DNA of 64,000 nt. It comes from Colimorpha sp045576855. Lineage in GTDB: Bacteria > Bacteroidota > Bacteroidia > Bacteroidales > P3. Under the pieces are notes generated by a model. The model saw nothing but the letters and a program-made list of their open reading frames with translations, did not search any database and was not told the origin of the DNA. Of this stretch, positions 36,767 through 45,549 are shown piece by piece (positions within the stretch are counted from its first letter, which is position 1; each line of letters begins with the position of its first letter). The stretch spans positions 1 through 64,000 of the forward strand of contig JAZNHG010000025.1 of the NCBI GenBank assembly GCA_045576855.1, read 5' to 3'. The position numbers were made by a program, and so were the translations under genes.

Positions 36767-37911
36767 TGAGAGTGTTCCATAGAGAGCTGCGTCGCATCGT
36801 TGCGCGGCCGCGCTATATGCTGCTGCTGACGCTGGGGACGGTGTTTGCTTTCGTCTTCTTCGCCACCATGACCCGCGAGGGCCAGCCGCAAAAGCTGCCG
36901 GTGGCGGTGGTGGACCTGGACGGCAGCTACCTCTCGCGGCGCCTGTGCCACGAGCTGGACGCCACCCAGGGTGTCCGCGTAGTGGCGCTATATACCAGCC
37001 ACACCGAGGCACGGCAGGCCATGCAGCAGGGCAAGGTGTTCGCCTTCTACGAAATACCCAGTGGCACCTACAATGCGGTGCTGCAGTTCCGCTCGCCGCG
37101 TCTGGCGCTGTACACCAACCAGTCGTATCTGTTGGCCGGTTCGCTCAGCTACCGCCAGCTGGTGACGATGGGCAAGCTGGCTGCCGGTGCTGTGCAGCGC
37201 GAGGTGCTGCGCAAGAAGGGTGTGGACGAGAGCCTTATCATGGGGCTGATACAGCCTATCATCCTCGACACTCATCCAGTGGGCAACACAACGGGCAACT
37301 ACCAGACCTACCTGATGACCACCCTCATCCCGGGCATCATAGCCCTGATGGCCATGTTGCACACAGCCTATGTGATAGGCCGCGAGCGCCAAGAGCACAG
37401 CGTACGCCAATGGATGCAGAAGGCGCGTGGCAACGCCCTGCGGGCATTCATGGGCAAGATGCTGCCATACACGTTGCACTACACACTGCTGCTACTATTG
37501 GCCGAAATCATTATGTACGGGCCGATGCACTTCCCGATGGCAGGCAGTTGGCCACTACTGATGCTGCTGTCGCTGTTGCTGGTGTTGGCCGCACAATGTG
37601 CGGGGTGCTTCCTGATGGGGTGTGTGCCGGACCCGTCGGTGGCCATGAGCCTCACCTCGGCCTATGGCACGCTGGCCTTCACCATGTGCGGGTTTTCGTT
37701 CCCTGTGGACGCCATGCCGCTCTCCATGCAGAGTTTCAGCCTTTTGTTCCCGCTGCGACACTACTTCCTGGCCATGCGTGATGTGACCCTCTTCGGGAAC
37801 GGCATCGGGCAGTGCTGGCCACAGATATGCATGCTGATAGCCTTCCAACTGCTGTTGCTCATCGGAGCCTGGATGTTCGGTCGCCAATACGAAAGGAGGT
37901 TGGCATGCTGA
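36763..37911 (+). CDS. ABC-2 type permease (first of pair)
   Basis: The 382-aa membrane protein has the ABC-2/YhiP-like layout: one N-terminal helix (YMLLLTLGTVFAFVFFATM), a large external domain (residues 45-190, with LPVAVVDLDGSYLSRRL) and five C-terminal helices. It exports an unknown substrate. Two ATGs occur in a row at 36763 and 36766. It resembles the following gene over the N-terminal half, so the pair arose by duplication. No ATP-binding subunit is encoded next to it. Confidence 0.87.
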   Translation: MMRVFHRELRRIVARPRYMLLLTLGTVFAFVFFATMTREGQPQKLPVAVVDLDGSYLSRRLCHELDATQGVRVVALYTSHTEARQAMQQGKVFAFYEIPSGTYNAVLQFRSPRLALYTNQSYLLAGSLSYRQLVTMGKLAAGAVQREVLRKKGVDESLIMGLIQPIILDTHPVGNTTGNYQTYLMTTLIPGIIALMAMLHTAYVIGRERQEHSVRQWMQKARGNALRAFMGKMLPYTLHYTLLLLLAEIIMYGPMHFPMAGSWPLLMLLSLLLVLAAQCAGCFLMGCVPDPSVAMSLTSAYGTLAFTMCGFSFPVDAMPLSMQSFSLLFPLRHYFLAMRDVTLFGNGIGQCWPQICMLIAFQLLLLIGAWMFGRQYERRLAC

Positions 37912-39092
37912 AGCGTATCGCCACAAACCTGCTGGACATCTGGACAGTGCTGACCGCCGAGGTGCGTCGTGTCTTCAGCGACAAGACCACCATTGTCATC
38001 TTCTTCCTGGCCACGGTGGTCTATCCCCCACTCTACTACTACATCTACCATCGCGAGGCGCTGACGGAGATGCCGGTGGCAGTGGTGGATATGTCGCAGA
38101 GCGAGGCGTCGCGCCGCTTTGTGCACAAGCTGGATGCCACGCCCGAAGTGCGGGTAAGCCACCACTGTGTGGACTTCGAGGAGGCTCGCAGACTGCTCTG
38201 CAAACACAGCGTGAAGGCCATTTTCCTCTTCCCACACGATTATAGCACGCGATTGGCCGACCACGAGCAAGCCACCGTCACCTGCTACAGCGACATCAGT
38301 TCATTCATCTACTACAAGTCGGCACTAATGGGTGGCAGCAACGTGATGCTCGACGAGATGAAAAATATCGAGCTGGCACACCAGGAATCCAGCGGCATCA
38401 CCGGCGAGCAGGCCGAGGTACAGATTGCGCCCATAGCCTACGACGACGTGAAGCTCTTCAATCCCGGTGGCGGCTATGCCTCCTACTTCATTCCGGCATT
38501 GCTGCTGCTAGTGGTACACCAGACCCTCTTCTTCGGCATCTGCGTACTTTGTGGCGACGCCAACGAGAATCGCAAGGCGCTGCATCTGATACCACCCCAC
38601 CTGCGCGGGCGCTCCGTCTACCGCGTCACTATCGGTCGACTACTCTGTTTCCTGCTAATCTACATTCCCATCTCACTATTCGACCTCTGGATTATGCCAC
38701 GACTATTCGGCATGCCCCAGCTAGGTAGCGTGACCGACATCATCCTATTCCTGCTGCCCTTCCTGATAGCCGTCATCTGCTTCGCCATGTCATTTGGCAA
38801 CATCTTTGCCCACGAGAGGATGAGCGTGCTGCTCTGCTGCCTGTTTTTCAGCATTATATTGTTTTTCCTGAGTGGGCTGGTATGGCCGCAGAGCAACATG
38901 CCGCAGTTCTGGCTGTGGTTCAGCTACCTATTCCCTTCGACGCCCGGAATACAAGGCTTTGTACGCATTTCTTCGATGGGAGGTACGCTGGCCGATGTCA
39001 GGGGTGAATATCTGGCACTGTGGCTGCTGGCGGGTATATACTTCGTATCGGCCTGCATATCGCTGCACATTATCAAACGTTACAGAAGATGA
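37905..39092 (+). CDS. ABC-2 type permease (second of pair)
   Basis: The 395-aa protein shares the layout and the MPVAVVDMSQSEASRRFV segment with the upstream permease. The ATG at 37905 overlaps the previous stop by 7 bp and is preceded by a strong aggagg site, rare in this genome. The two permeases probably form a heterodimer in the inner membrane coupled to the HlyD and TolC proteins. Confidence 0.87.
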   Translation: MLKRIATNLLDIWTVLTAEVRRVFSDKTTIVIFFLATVVYPPLYYYIYHREALTEMPVAVVDMSQSEASRRFVHKLDATPEVRVSHHCVDFEEARRLLCKHSVKAIFLFPHDYSTRLADHEQATVTCYSDISSFIYYKSALMGGSNVMLDEMKNIELAHQESSGITGEQAEVQIAPIAYDDVKLFNPGGGYASYFIPALLLLVVHQTLFFGICVLCGDANENRKALHLIPPHLRGRSVYRVTIGRLLCFLLIYIPISLFDLWIMPRLFGMPQLGSVTDIILFLLPFLIAVICFAMSFGNIFAHERMSVLLCCLFFSIILFFLSGLVWPQSNMPQFWLWFSYLFPSTPGIQGFVRISSMGGTLADVRGEYLALWLLAGIYFVSACISLHIIKRYRR

Positions 39093-39184
39093 ATATGATG
39101 AAAGATGAGTGAAGAATGCCGTTTGTCCATTCATGAAACGACAACCACTTATCGACCTAACAACCAAAATAGACACAAATAACA

Positions 39185-40258
39185 ATGGAAAAGAAGACCA
39201 AAGACAACAAACCTGCAGAGAGCGCACAGCAGGAATGGGTACAGGCACGCAGGCTGCAGCCCTACCGCCCTGCCCGTGCACTATGGCTTGCGATGGCCTC
39301 CACCTTGATACTGACGGCGGTGATGTCGCTCGGCGCGGTAGACCCATCCACCCACAGGCTCTACACCAGCTTCCATCTGGAGCTGATGGCCGGAGCTTTT
39401 CTGCTGCTTTTCACGCTGTTGTACATCTTCAATTTCGCGGTGATACGGCGCTGGCGGGGTTCGTCGGGCTGGTTGATGGCAACGGGACTGGTAGGTTCGC
39501 TACTGCTGGCGCTGGCTTTCACGCTGCTCAATTATCAGCTGGAAGGGTCTCTCTACGGCATGCATTTCAGCGTGCTGGCGGTGGCGCTGTCGTTCAACTT
39601 TACGGCGGCCATCATAGCATGGTTGATATGCATGCTGTTGTACAACGTGACGCAGCGGCAGCTGGCCGTGCTGGAGAACGAACATCTGCAGGCAGAGAAC
39701 CTGCGTGTACACCACGAGTCGCTGGAGCAGCAGGTGAATCCGCATTTTCTGTTCAATTCGCTGAACACGCTGGATGGGTTGATTGGTCACGACGAAGAGC
39801 GTGCCCACCAGTATGTGCAACGGCTGGCGGAGACGTACCGCTATACTCTGGGGAGGCAGGCTGTGGCAACACTAGCTGAAGAAATGCAGTTCACACGTGG
39901 ATATGTGGAGATGATGCAGGTGCGCTATGGCGAGTCGTTGGGACTGGAGGTGAACCTGGAGCCAGATGCGCTGAGGCGGAGCGTGCCGCCAATCAGCGTA
40001 CAACTGCTGGTAGAGAACGCCATCAAGCACAACGTAGTGACGCAACGACACCCGATGACAATCACAATAGAATGCGAGGGGGACCGCTTGCGGGTGCGCA
40101 ATCCACGGCAGCCTAAGACCGATAGCGGCCCGCACAGTGGCATCGGACTGGACAACCTGAGCCAGCGGTGCCGTCTGCTGACGGGTCGAGACATCAAAGT
40201 CACCTCGTCGGACAAATACTTCGAAGTGGATATGCCGCTGGGCAATTATAGAGAATAA
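39185..40258 (+). CDS. LytS-family sensor histidine kinase
   Basis: The 357-aa membrane kinase has four N-terminal transmembrane helices (residues about 32-155), a short coiled coil and a His_kinase domain. The phospho-acceptor His is in QQVNPHFLFNSLNTLDG. The ATPase part has ENAIKHNV and GIGLDNLSQRCRLL. It probably phosphorylates the LytTR regulator encoded 69 bp downstream. The position after the efflux genes suggests it senses envelope state or the exported compound; this is inference. Confidence 0.9.
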   Translation: MEKKTKDNKPAESAQQEWVQARRLQPYRPARALWLAMASTLILTAVMSLGAVDPSTHRLYTSFHLELMAGAFLLLFTLLYIFNFAVIRRWRGSSGWLMATGLVGSLLLALAFTLLNYQLEGSLYGMHFSVLAVALSFNFTAAIIAWLICMLLYNVTQRQLAVLENEHLQAENLRVHHESLEQQVNPHFLFNSLNTLDGLIGHDEERAHQYVQRLAETYRYTLGRQAVATLAEEMQFTRGYVEMMQVRYGESLGLEVNLEPDALRRSVPPISVQLLVENAIKHNVVTQRHPMTITIECEGDRLRVRNPRQPKTDSGPHSGIGLDNLSQRCRLLTGRDIKVTSSDKYFEVDMPLGNYRE

Positions 40259-40327
40259 TACGTAGCTAGCAGTCAAACAGACAAGGTGATGCAGGCACAT
40301 TTATTTATCTACTAAAATAGACAAATA

Positions 40328-41119
40328 ATGAAAAGGATAGTAATTGTAGAAGACGAGATGGTGGCCACAGAGCACCTGCAGCGGCAGCTGATGCAGATAA
40401 TGCCCGACGTGCGGGTGGATGCCACATTGCAAAGTATCGAGGAAGCGGTGGAATACTTCACTGCCGCTGGCGAGAGGGGGCGGTGGCCCGACCTAGTGCT
40501 GATGGATATAAACCTGGCCGACGGACAGGCATTCCGTATCTTCGAGCAGGTGGCGATACGCTGCCCGATAGTTTTCACGACGGCCTACGACCAATATGCC
40601 CTTGAGGCTTTTCAGGCGGGCGGCTTCGACTACCTGCTGAAGCCTATCTCCACTGAGGCGTTGCACCGGGCACTGGACAAGGTGGGGCTGACTGCCGACG
40701 GCAGACTGATAGCGGCTGGCCGACGCACAGAGGCGACAGGCAACTACCCGTCGCATTTTCTGGTGCCGATGCGCGACAAGCTTATACCCGTGGAGATAAG
40801 ACAGGTGGCCTGCTTCTGTCTGGAAGACCGTATCAGCCGGGCCATTTATTACAATGGTCGGAGCCAGACAGTGGACCGGCCACTGGAAGCTATCATGGAA
40901 GATCTGGACCCGACGCTCTTTTTCCGTGCCAACCGGCAATATATCGTGGCACACGAGGCTATACGCGAGATAGGGCTATGGCCTGTGAGCAAACTGGTGT
41001 TGACGCTGGGGGTGGAGACTCCGGGCCGCATCATCATAAGCAAGGCCCGTGTGCACGAATTCAAGCAGTGGTACACGACGCACCCATCGCCAAACCAGCC
41101 AGGGCCGACAGCAGTATAA
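40328..41119 (+). CDS. LytTR-family response regulator
   Basis: The 263-aa protein has a receiver domain (residues 1-120) with acidic pocket VEDE and the phospho-accepting Asp in LVLMDINLADG. A LytTR DNA-binding domain follows (HFLVPMRDKLIPV to FRANRQYIVAHEAI). Family members bind paired 9-11 bp direct repeats at promoters. The C-terminal end overlaps the convergent chrA-like gene by 59 bp, which is long for real genes; the last 15 residues may be an extension. Confidence 0.92.
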   Translation: MKRIVIVEDEMVATEHLQRQLMQIMPDVRVDATLQSIEEAVEYFTAAGERGRWPDLVLMDINLADGQAFRIFEQVAIRCPIVFTTAYDQYALEAFQAGGFDYLLKPISTEALHRALDKVGLTADGRLIAAGRRTEATGNYPSHFLVPMRDKLIPVEIRQVACFCLEDRISRAIYYNGRSQTVDRPLEAIMEDLDPTLFFRANRQYIVAHEAIREIGLWPVSKLVLTLGVETPGRIIISKARVHEFKQWYTTHPSPNQPGPTAV

Positions 41120-41663
41120 GCAGCAGCGGACTCATCCGGCGGTGCAGCGCAAGCAGAAAGACTGCGGCAAAGAGTACGGCCTGTGCCAGAAACAAGGGAC
41201 GCCTCAAGAGCTCAGTTGATGCCGGAACAGGCGTAAAAGCGGCCGGGAGCAGCTGCAGTGCTGCCGCGGCGATGAGTCCGACGACAGCGAGCCTCAGACA
41301 TCGCATGGTGGAGGCCACAAGGGGCTGACCACTATGAACCTGCAGCCACCGCCCTACAAGCAAGACAAGCGTCACCGGCACCAGCACGACAGACAGCGAC
41401 GCCAAGAGCGCACCCAGCACGGCAGCCCAAGCCGGGTAACCGGCCCCGAGGGTAGCCATATAGCCTGCATAGGTGGCTGTGTTGATTCCGATGGGGCCCG
41501 GCGTCATCTGACTGATGGCGAGCAGGTCGGCGAACTCGGTGGCGGTCATCCAGCCGTGGTGCGTGACAACCTCATTCTGAATCAGGGCCACCATAGAATA
41601 GCCACCACCAAAGGTGAAGGCCCCAATAAGAAGGAATGTATAGAAAAGTTGGAGGAATATCAT
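41061..41663 (-). CDS. Chromate transporter, short ChrA half (second)
   Basis: The 200-aa membrane protein is one CHR domain with six predicted helices. The signature GAFTFGGGYSMVALIQNE and the SQMTPGPIGINTATYAG segment are typical. Short ChrA proteins work as pairs encoded together, and the other half is the next gene upstream. Their role as chromate or other anion transporters rests on the family. The gene converges with the LytTR gene and overlaps it by 59 bp. Confidence 0.88.
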   Translation of the reverse strand: MIFLQLFYTFLLIGAFTFGGGYSMVALIQNEVVTHHGWMTATEFADLLAISQMTPGPIGINTATYAGYMATLGAGYPAWAAVLGALLASLSVVLVPVTLVLLVGRWLQVHSGQPLVASTMRCLRLAVVGLIAAAALQLLPAAFTPVPASTELLRRPLFLAQAVLFAAVFLLALHRRMSPLLLILLSALAGLAMGASCTTA

Positions 41664-41675
41664 TTCGAGTTATGA

Positions 41676-41770
41676 GTTATGAATGATGAATGATGAATGA
41701 TGAGTGGAAAGTGGCGAGTGGAGAGCGGGCTGCCGCACCCGGATACTGAACACCAAACACAGAACACTGA
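41676..41770. repeat. Word-repeat element between the two chrA halves
   Basis: gaatgatgaatgatgaatgat and agtggaaagtggcgagtgg words are followed by a GC-rich centre gcgggctgccgcacccgg. Words of the type actgaacaccaaacacag come next, then tttcattttccatttcc. Confidence 0.7.
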
Positions 41771-41773
41771 ACA

Positions 41774-42322
41774 CTATTCACTGCCGACTTTCATTTTCCA
41801 TTTCCCCCAGAGGAAACCCAGCAGGGCTGCGGCGAGGACTACGAAGACCGGGTTGACGCCCAGCAGCCAGATGAGCAGGGCACTGAGAATAGGAATCCAT
41901 ACGTTGCTCCAATTGACTTTTGCACTGCGGGCCAAAGTGAATACCGGAGCTGCAATGAGAGCTACCACGGCAGGTCGCAGCCCAAGGAAAACCCACTGGA
42001 CATAGGTATTGTCACGAAAAGAGTGAAAAAAAAATGCCAGCAGTAGAATAAACAGGATGGGCATCAGGACGTTGCCGATTATGGCAGCTATAGCGCCGCG
42101 CAATCCACGCAGGCGATGCCCGGCAAGGGCCGCCATATTGACAGCAAACACACCCGGTAGCGCTTGTGCCACAGCCACCTGGTCGAGGAACGCTTCACCG
42201 CTAAACCATCCATGTTTCTCCACCAACTCGCGTTGCATGAGGGGTATCATTGCATAGCCTCCACCTATTGTGAATGTGCCTATTTTGAAAAAACTCCAAA
42301 AGAGTTCACAATATTTTACCAT
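41774..42322 (-). CDS. Chromate transporter, short ChrA half (first)
   Basis: The 182-aa membrane protein is a second CHR domain with GTFTIGGGYAMIPLMQRE and AQALPGVFAVNMAALAG. It precedes the other ChrA half on the same strand, so the two form a bipartite transporter. The C-terminal residues KMKVGSE are encoded within word-repeat DNA. Confidence 0.88.
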   Translation of the reverse strand: MVKYCELFWSFFKIGTFTIGGGYAMIPLMQRELVEKHGWFSGEAFLDQVAVAQALPGVFAVNMAALAGHRLRGLRGAIAAIIGNVLMPILFILLLAFFFHSFRDNTYVQWVFLGLRPAVVALIAAPVFTLARSAKVNWSNVWIPILSALLIWLLGVNPVFVVLAAALLGFLWGKWKMKVGSE

Positions 42323-42375
42323 TTTTTTAGTTATTGCTTTTCGATGATAACAGAAAAGTATAAATATTATTGTAT

Positions 42376-43335
42376 ATGAATGGATTGTTTTTTGGACTCT
42401 TTATGGTCTTTGTGGTGGTTATGCTGGCACTGGACCTGTTCGTATTCCACAAAAAAGACCACATCGTAGGGGTCAAAGAAGCTGCTATCTGGACCGGGAT
42501 ATGGGTGTCTATGGCTATGGGGTTTGCCGTACTGGTGTACTTCTTCGGCGACTGGATGATGCCGCCAGCCGACGCCTCGGTAGACCTGCTCGCCTATCGC
42601 AAGGAGATGGTATCCGAATTCTTAGCCGGTTATTTCCTCGAAGAAAGCCTTTCTATAGACAACATCTTCGTGATGATTATGATATTCGTGAGCTTTGGCA
42701 TCAAGAAGGAATACTACCACAGAGTGCTTTTCTGGGGTATTTTCGGTGCCATCGTGCTCAGGTTTATCTTCATCTTCGGACTTGGCGCACTGGTAACACG
42801 TTTCGCCTGGATGCTAGCGGTCTTTGGTGCAATCTTGATTTACAGCGGCATAAAGATGTTCCGCGACAAGGGGGACGAACACATAGACACAGCCAACCAC
42901 CCCGTGGTAAAGTTTGCCTCGAAACACTTTCCCGTGACCAAGGAAAGCCACGGACACGATTTTTTCCACGAGGGCAAGATGACTCCGCTGTTCCTTGTGC
43001 TGCTCGTAATCGAATTCTCGGACATAATCTTCGCCGTCGATTCTATTCCCGCCGTCTTTTCTGTCACCACAAACCCGGTGATTGTCTATACCTCCAATAT
43101 CTTCGCCATCATGGGACTCCGTAGCCTTTTCTTCCTGCTGAGCGATATGGCCGACCGATTCTGGCTGTTGCACTACGGCCTGGGGGTGCTGCTGTGCTTC
43201 ATCGGCGTGAAAATGATTGGCGGATTCTTCTTCCACTGGCATCTTCCGACACTGGTCTCGCTGGCCGTCATATTGGGCATACTGGTGTTCAGCGTGGTGC
43301 TTTCTATCCTGATTAAAAAACCTGTGAAGCAATGA
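42376..43335 (+). CDS. TerC family integral membrane protein
   Basis: The 319-aa protein has about nine hydrophobic helices and the TerC acidic motifs: LALDLFVFHKK in helix 1, EESLSIDNIFVMIMIF in helix 3 and VIEFSDIIFAVDSIPAVF in helix 6. Members are linked to tellurite resistance and manganese export. The ATG at 42376 is chosen over an upstream TTG. The stop overlaps the rdgB start (ATGA). It is divergent from the chrA pair. Confidence 0.92.
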   Translation: MNGLFFGLFMVFVVVMLALDLFVFHKKDHIVGVKEAAIWTGIWVSMAMGFAVLVYFFGDWMMPPADASVDLLAYRKEMVSEFLAGYFLEESLSIDNIFVMIMIFVSFGIKKEYYHRVLFWGIFGAIVLRFIFIFGLGALVTRFAWMLAVFGAILIYSGIKMFRDKGDEHIDTANHPVVKFASKHFPVTKESHGHDFFHEGKMTPLFLVLLVIEFSDIIFAVDSIPAVFSVTTNPVIVYTSNIFAIMGLRSLFFLLSDMADRFWLLHYGLGVLLCFIGVKMIGGFFFHWHLPTLVSLAVILGILVFSVVLSILIKKPVKQ

Positions 43336-43943
43336 AACGACTGATATTTGCGACCAATAACCGCCACAAGGTGGAGGAGGTGCGCGCCGCACTGGGTCCG
43401 ACGGTGCAGATTGTAACCCTGCGCGAAGCCGGTCTGGAGGGCGAGATTCCCGAAACGGCAGACACGCTGGAGGGCAATGCCCTTCAAAAGGTCCAGTGGG
43501 TGCAGGAACACCTTCGGGACTGTAGTGACCCGACACTGAGAAATCTGTCCATCATCGCCGACGATACGGGACTGGAGGTCGAAGCACTGGACGGCGCCCC
43601 TGGAGTCTACTCGGCACGCTATGCCGGCGAACACTGCTCATTTGACGATAATATAGACAAGCTGCTCGCCGCCCTCGACGGCAAAAGTAATCGCCGTGCC
43701 CGCTTCCGTACCGTCATATGCCTGATAGACACTGGTGCTGCGCCCGTATATTTCGAGGGACGTGTTGACGGACAGATACTCACCGAGCGTCACACTCACG
43801 GCGAGGGCTTCGGCTACGACCCTATTTTCATGCCCGAACGTTTTGCCGTCAGCTTTGCCGAGATGCCGCTGGAGGTGAAGAACCGTATCAGCCATCGCGG
43901 TCTGGCGGTCCAAAAGCTAAAAGAGTGGGTGGTTGCTAGTTGA
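43332..43943 (+). CDS. rdgB: dITP/XTP pyrophosphatase (RdgB/HAM1)
   Basis: The 203-aa enzyme removes non-canonical purine nucleotides such as dITP and XTP. The N-terminal signature FATNNRHKVEEVRAAL is present, with the substrate-binding IADDTGLEVEALDGAPGVYS and ARYAGEHC segments and the C-terminal GEGFGYDPIFMP. It is coupled to terC by an ATGA overlap. The stop codon abuts a GTTGACA word repeat. Confidence 0.94.
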   Translation: MKRLIFATNNRHKVEEVRAALGPTVQIVTLREAGLEGEIPETADTLEGNALQKVQWVQEHLRDCSDPTLRNLSIIADDTGLEVEALDGAPGVYSARYAGEHCSFDDNIDKLLAALDGKSNRRARFRTVICLIDTGAAPVYFEGRVDGQILTERHTHGEGFGYDPIFMPERFAVSFAEMPLEVKNRISHRGLAVQKLKEWVVAS

Positions 43944-44008
43944 CAGTTGACAGTTGGCAGTTGGCAGGCATTCATCATTCATCATTCATCACTCATCATT
44001 CATCAATT
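43941..44008. repeat. Word repeat (GTTGACA then ATTCATC)
   Basis: acagttgacagttggcagtt words are followed by attcatcattcatcattca words. The same pair of word families in the same order occurs again at 44560-44621, on the other side of the DUF151 gene. Confidence 0.8.
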
Positions 44009-44011
44009 AAA

Positions 44012-44557
44012 TTGAAACAAGTCCATCCCATCGGCATACAAACAGGCATGTCGCAGAGCGGCAGCTGCATCCTGGTGCTCGACGAACCCGAAGGCGGGCG
44101 TCGGGTACCCATCATCGTTGGCCGAACCGAAGCCCAAAGCATCCTGCTGGCTCTCCATCCCGACCAGAGTGGCAAGATGCGCCGCCCAACCACGCACCAA
44201 CTCATGGCTTCTCTCATGTCCACACATGGTATCTCGCTGCGCCGTGTCACCATCGACCGGGTGGTGGAGGGTGTCTTTTTCGCCACGCTACACCTCTCCG
44301 ACGGCTTCTCCGAACGCAGCCTGGACAGCCGCACCACCGATGCCGTCACCCTGGCAGTCATCTGCGGAGCACCTATCTTGATGGACGAACGGGTGCTGGA
44401 AGAGACAGGCGTGAAGGTAGACGGCGGCAACGCCAAGACAAACGAACAACCCACGCTGGAGGAACTGGAGCAGGAGCTCCGTCGCTGCGAAGCCGCCGAA
44501 GAATATGAGCGCGCCGCCGAAATCCAGCAACAAATAGAGAAACTGACTAAAAGATAA
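44012..44557 (+). CDS. DUF151 bifunctional nuclease-like protein with UVR motif
   Basis: The 181-aa protein carries the DUF151/BFN core (GRRVPIIVGRTEAQSILLAL, DSRTTDAVTLAVICGAPILM) and a C-terminal UvrB/UvrC-type motif (CEAAEEYERAAEIQQQIEKL). The family has DNase/RNase activity in plants; its bacterial role is unclear. No ATG opens the frame before the conserved region. A TTG at 44012 fits the family N-terminus (LKQVHPIGIQTGMSQSGS). The repeat directly upstream may have replaced the native start. Confidence 0.82.
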   Translation: MKQVHPIGIQTGMSQSGSCILVLDEPEGGRRVPIIVGRTEAQSILLALHPDQSGKMRRPTTHQLMASLMSTHGISLRRVTIDRVVEGVFFATLHLSDGFSERSLDSRTTDAVTLAVICGAPILMDERVLEETGVKVDGGNAKTNEQPTLEELEQELRRCEAAEEYERAAEIQQQIEKLTKR

Positions 44558-44559
44558 AC

Positions 44560-44621
44560 AGTTGGCAGTTGATAGTTGGCAGTTGACAGTTGGCAGACAT
44601 TCATCATTCATCATTCATCAA
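44560..44621. repeat. Word repeat (GTTGGCA then ATTCATC)
   Basis: This is the second copy of the word pair seen at 43941-44008. It fills the gap to the purine nucleoside phosphorylase gene. Confidence 0.8.
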
Positions 44622-44623
44622 GC

Positions 44624-45457
44624 ATGACAAACTACGAAGAGACGACACAATATCTGCAGCGACGTCTGCAAGAGGCCGGATACGAAATGCCGCAGGTGGC
44701 CATCGTGCTGGGTAGCGGTCTAGGTAAACTGGCCGACAGCCTGGAGCAGCCACTCACCATCCCCTACTCCCACATCCCGCATTTCAAGACCTCCACCGCT
44801 GTGGGCCATAAAGGCAACCTCATCGTGGGCCGCCTCGGCGGGCGCAACGTGCTGGCCATGCAGGGCCGCTTCCACTACTACGAAGGCTACACCATGCAGG
44901 AGGTCACCTTCCCCGTCCGTGTCTTCGCGCGCCTCGGCATCCGCACCCTCATGGTGAGCAACGCCGCCGGTGCTGTCAACCCCGACTACCACGTGGGCGA
45001 CCTTATGGTCATCACCGACCATATCAACTTTATGCCCAACCCGTTGCTCGGCCCCAATATGGCCGACTTCGGTCCACGCTTTCCAGACATGACGCAGGTC
45101 TACAGTCCCCGTCTCTGCGCGCTGGCCGACCGGCTGGCCGCCGAGATGGGTATCAGCCTTCGACATGGCATCTACGTCGCCGAGACTGGCCCCACCTACG
45201 AGACGCCGGCCGAATACCGCATGTACCGCATGTTGGGCGGCGACGCCGTAGGTATGAGCACCGTGCCCGAAGTCATCGTAGCCCGCCACAGCGGCCTCGA
45301 GGTGTTCGGCATGAGCGTCATCACCAACCAGGCCAACGACCTGAAAGACGGAGCCGTCAACGACGAGAACGACGTGGTACTACAAGCCGACCGCGCGGCC
45401 GACCGCATGACAGCCCTCTTCACCCGCCTGATTGAACAGATGAATGATGTAAAATAA
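44624..45457 (+). CDS. punA: Purine nucleoside phosphorylase
   Basis: The 277-aa enzyme cleaves inosine and guanosine with phosphate. Seen are the phosphate site VLGSGLGKLAD, MQGRFHYYEGYTMQEVTFP, SNAAGAVNPDY, and the purine-site ETGPTYETPAEYRMYRMLG with Glu, followed by DAVGMSTVPEVIVARH and TNQAN. The length and motifs fit the trimeric class. The ATG at 44624 follows the repeat. Confidence 0.94.
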   Translation: MTNYEETTQYLQRRLQEAGYEMPQVAIVLGSGLGKLADSLEQPLTIPYSHIPHFKTSTAVGHKGNLIVGRLGGRNVLAMQGRFHYYEGYTMQEVTFPVRVFARLGIRTLMVSNAAGAVNPDYHVGDLMVITDHINFMPNPLLGPNMADFGPRFPDMTQVYSPRLCALADRLAAEMGISLRHGIYVAETGPTYETPAEYRMYRMLGGDAVGMSTVPEVIVARHSGLEVFGMSVITNQANDLKDGAVNDENDVVLQADRAADRMTALFTRLIEQMNDVK

Positions 45458-45487
45458 TAGTATGATATAAATTATATAGCACTTCAA

Positions 45488-45537
45488 AATTCACCATTCA
45501 TCATTCACCATTCATCACTCATCATTCATCATTATTA
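45488..45537. repeat. ATTCATC/ATTCACC word tract
   Basis: About seven tandem heptamers (ttcatca, ttcacca) lie between the punA and BASS genes. Confidence 0.75.
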
Positions 45538-45549
45538 TACCCCCTCCCT

